Source: Dehalococcoidia bacterium (GTDB lineage: Bacteria > Chloroflexota > Dehalococcoidia > Dehalococcoidales > BS750m-G39). From it: a stretch of DNA of 16,293 nucleotides. The notes under the pieces were generated by a model. That model was not told the origin of the DNA. It made no database searches and was given only the letters and a program-made list of their open reading frames with translations. The stretch lies in NCBI GenBank assembly GCA_030640325.1, contig DAOWJM010000151.1, positions 1 to 16,293 of the forward strand. The letters are read 5' to 3'. How positions within the stretch are numbered: position 1 is the first letter of the stretch; each line of letters begins with the position of its first letter. Below are positions 14,685 through 16,293 of the stretch, piece by piece. Position numbers and translations under genes: made by a program.

Positions 14685-15183
14685 CACCAACCTTCCTCAC
14701 CTTCAACCTATCGATTTCGCCTTCTAGCCCTGTATTTTTGGCGATTTCCCTCAGGTCACCTATACCTTTAGGGGCAAAGGGGGAGAGATTAAGCTCCGCT
14801 CGCATTCTTCTGCAGGCATCGGTTATAGGAAATGAGGTGCCGGTCCGAATCACCGACTCCACTAAGGCAACAACATTAGCTGGAGCCCAGCCATTTTCAA
14901 ATGCGATTTCCTTTAGAGATTCAAAAACCTTGGGTATGTTCACATCCTGAGGGCATACCTCATAGCATTTGTAGCAAAGTGCGCAACTCCAGAGATTTTG
15001 GTTGGTTGCTGGTTCCCCCGAGCTGAGAACATCGTAGACAAAGGTATCCCTTGGATTGTAGCCTTCCCCGTATCTGGTGACCGGGCACACCAGGGCGCAA
15101 GTGCCACATCTGAAGCATCTCTCAATGGCTTTGCTTCTTTCCAATAATTGGTCTCTTGCCTGAAACTCAATGCTCAAAAGCAT
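14671..15183 (-). CDS. hdrC: Heterodisulfide reductase subunit C-like ferredoxin protein
   Basis: This 170-residue protein has two [4Fe-4S] motifs: CFRCGTCALVCP (Cys23, 26, 29, 33) and CALCYKCYEVCP (Cys67, 70, 73, 77). The spacing and length are those of soluble HdrC, the electron wire between an electron-input subunit and HdrB. The ATG at 15183 has AAGGAG 5 nt upstream. It is the first gene of the hdrC-hdrB-fdhA run. No HdrA gene precedes it; the next gene upstream is divergent. Confidence 0.9.
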   Translation of the reverse strand: MLLSIEFQARDQLLERSKAIERCFRCGTCALVCPVTRYGEGYNPRDTFVYDVLSSGEPATNQNLWSCALCYKCYEVCPQDVNIPKVFESLKEIAFENGWAPANVVALVESVIRTGTSFPITDACRRMRAELNLSPFAPKGIGDLREIAKNTGLEGEIDRLKVRKVGDGEQ

Positions 15184-15234
15184 GCCTTCTCCTTACTCAG
15201 TGCCTCCTTCTTTCTTGGGACACAATTCGATGGT

Positions 15235-15264
15235 TTGTCACCGTAGAACTAGACTTGTTTATAA
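15235..15264 (+). promoter_or_regulatory. Possible promoter of the divergent acyl-CoA synthetase gene
   Basis: On the plus strand TTGTCA (15235-15240) stands 18 nt from TTATAA (15259-15264), with other -10 registers TTTATA or TATAAC one base either side. It lies in the 114-nt AT-rich gap between divergent hdrC and the synthetase gene, which must hold both promoters. I could not place a convincing hdrC promoter. Confidence 0.4.
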
Positions 15265-15297
15265 CATATATAGCATGTAAAATCTAGATGAGGAATC

Positions 15298-16293
15298 TTG
15301 GACAGTTTAAGCGATACCAGGCGGAGTAGACATATCAACTGGCAGTATTTATTTGCCCCCGATTCTGTAGCTGTCGTTGGCGCATCCAACACCCCAGGCT
15401 CGTGGGGATATGGCATCATGCGGCATCTCCTTGCCTCAGCCAAGAGAAAGATTTACCCGGTAAATCCCACCGTCTCGGAGGTTCTGGGAATAGCGGCTTA
15501 TGACAGCGTGGTTGATATACCAGGCTCAATTGATTTAGCGGTTATCGCTGTCTCAGCTTCACGAGTTCCTATGGTAATTCGAGAATGTGTGCAGAAAGGG
15601 GTGAAGGCTGCGGTTATTGTTTCCGGTGGATTTGCCGAAACGGATGAGCAAGGCGGCAAATTAGAGGTTGATTTGGTCAAAGCTGCTAGGCAAGGAGGCA
15701 TACGCTTTATCGGACCCAATAGCATGGGGCATGCTGATACCTCGTCCCAGCTCTCTACCCTAGCTTGGACGTGGGAAATCACCCCAGGCCCGGTGGGTCT
15801 CATATCTCAAAGTGGCAACTATGGTCACCGGATAATTCACAGTGGTATAATTTCAGGGATTGGGTTCAGCAAATTTATTAGCACTGGTAACGAAGCTGAC
15901 CTACATCTGGAGGATTACCTAGAATATCTGGCACAAGATGAGAATACCAAGATAATTACCGCTTATATTGAAGGGCTGAGAGAGGGGAGACGCTTCTTCC
16001 AGTTAGCTAAAGAGACTACCCTTAGAAAGCCCATTATCGTCATCAAGGCAGGTGTGACTAAGGAGTCTGCCAAAGCAGTTAGGTCTCATACCGGAACTTT
16101 AGCCGGCTCAGATGCAGTCTATGCGGCTGCATTCAGGCAAGCAGGAGTGATAAGGGTGGATGATGATGATGAACTTTGCGATGTGGTTACTGCTTTGCTG
16201 TATCAGCCATTACCTCGGAACAACAGGATAGGGATATTGACTATCGGGGGTGGACTGGGAGTAGTGGCTGCTGAAGCCGGTGAGCGGGAAGGA
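15298..16293 (+). CDS. ADP-forming acetyl/acyl-CoA synthetase, alpha part (3' end outside window)
   Basis: The 332 codons run off the right edge. The family converts acyl-CoA, ADP and phosphate to acid, CoA and ATP, or the reverse. A CoA-binding Rossmann domain starts at SVAVVGASNTPGSWGYG (residues 23-39). A succinyl-CoA ligase-like domain follows, with GLISQSGNYG (167-176). The motif SHTGTLAGSDAV carries His264, the expected phosphohistidine. IGPNSMG has Ser where many relatives have Cys (GPNC). The best start is TTG at 15298: the frame is closed by TGA at 15289 and GAGG lies 4 nt upstream. Whether an ATP-grasp beta domain is fused cannot be seen. It is divergent from hdrC. The substrate (acetyl, propionyl or other) is not determinable. 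Confidence 0.88.
   Translation, partial: MDSLSDTRRSRHINWQYLFAPDSVAVVGASNTPGSWGYGIMRHLLASAKRKIYPVNPTVSEVLGIAAYDSVVDIPGSIDLAVIAVSASRVPMVIRECVQKGVKAAVIVSGGFAETDEQGGKLEVDLVKAARQGGIRFIGPNSMGHADTSSQLSTLAWTWEITPGPVGLISQSGNYGHRIIHSGIISGIGFSKFISTGNEADLHLEDYLEYLAQDENTKIITAYIEGLREGRRFFQLAKETTLRKPIIVIKAGVTKESAKAVRSHTGTLAGSDAVYAAAFRQAGVIRVDDDDELCDVVTALLYQPLPRNNRIGILTIGGGLGVVAAEAGEREG

Noticed and set aside
14685..14690. TTG or GTG start for hdrB
   Set aside because: Both are in frame, but ATG at 14684 has the better spacing to GAGGAAGG.

Overview
The window is a compact bacterial stretch in which every protein gene but one lies on the minus strand. It mixes housekeeping genes with an anaerobic redox cluster. 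A Chloroflexota genome of the Dehalococcoidia type is my best guess. The reasons are moderate GC with frequent GTG and TTG starts, a T-box-controlled eukaryote-like IleS, a rpmH-rnpA-yidD-yidC-jag block carrying an extra lipoprotein gene, a methanogen-like formate dehydrogenase beside HdrB and HdrC, and an ADP-forming acyl-CoA synthetase. No 16S rRNA or other decisive marker is present, so this is inference.

Positions 1-2600 (minus): the first 753 codons of a type-2 isoleucyl-tRNA synthetase, running off the left edge, behind a full T-box leader with an ATC (Ile) specifier, a terminator and a likely promoter. Positions 2611-6110 (minus): an operon read rpmH, rnpA, yidD, a beta-propeller lipoprotein gene, yidC and jag, behind a perfect TTGACA/TATAAT promoter. 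The genes are tightly packed. rpmH/rnpA overlap by an ATGA, rnpA/yidD overlap by 29 nt and yidC/jag overlap by 113 nt. Positions 6144-7460 (minus): the classical rpsF-ssb-rpsR operon with its promoter and a rho-independent terminator. Positions 7522-7682 (plus): tRNA-Asp(GTC) with its own promoter and an encoded CCA. Positions 7704-8963 (minus): a GC-rich MFS transporter gene.

Positions 9072-15183 (minus): a co-directional run read hdrC, hdrB, fdhA, lipA, trxB, lipB. HdrC and HdrB have all their cluster-binding cysteines. FdhA is a 682-residue molybdenum/tungsten-pterin formate dehydrogenase with Cys at the catalytic position. No HdrA, FdhB or NAD-binding subunit is present in the window. The next genes make lipoyl groups (LipA, LipB) and reduce thioredoxin (TrxB). 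Grouping a formate-fed HdrBC disulfide-type reductase with lipoyl and thioredoxin thiol chemistry is the most unusual feature here. Positions 15298-16293 (plus): a divergent, right-truncated ADP-forming acetyl/acyl-CoA synthetase gene.

The first half serves translation, membrane insertion and single-stranded DNA binding. The second half looks like anaerobic C1 and thiol metabolism. I saw no CRISPR array, insertion sequence, phage gene or rRNA.
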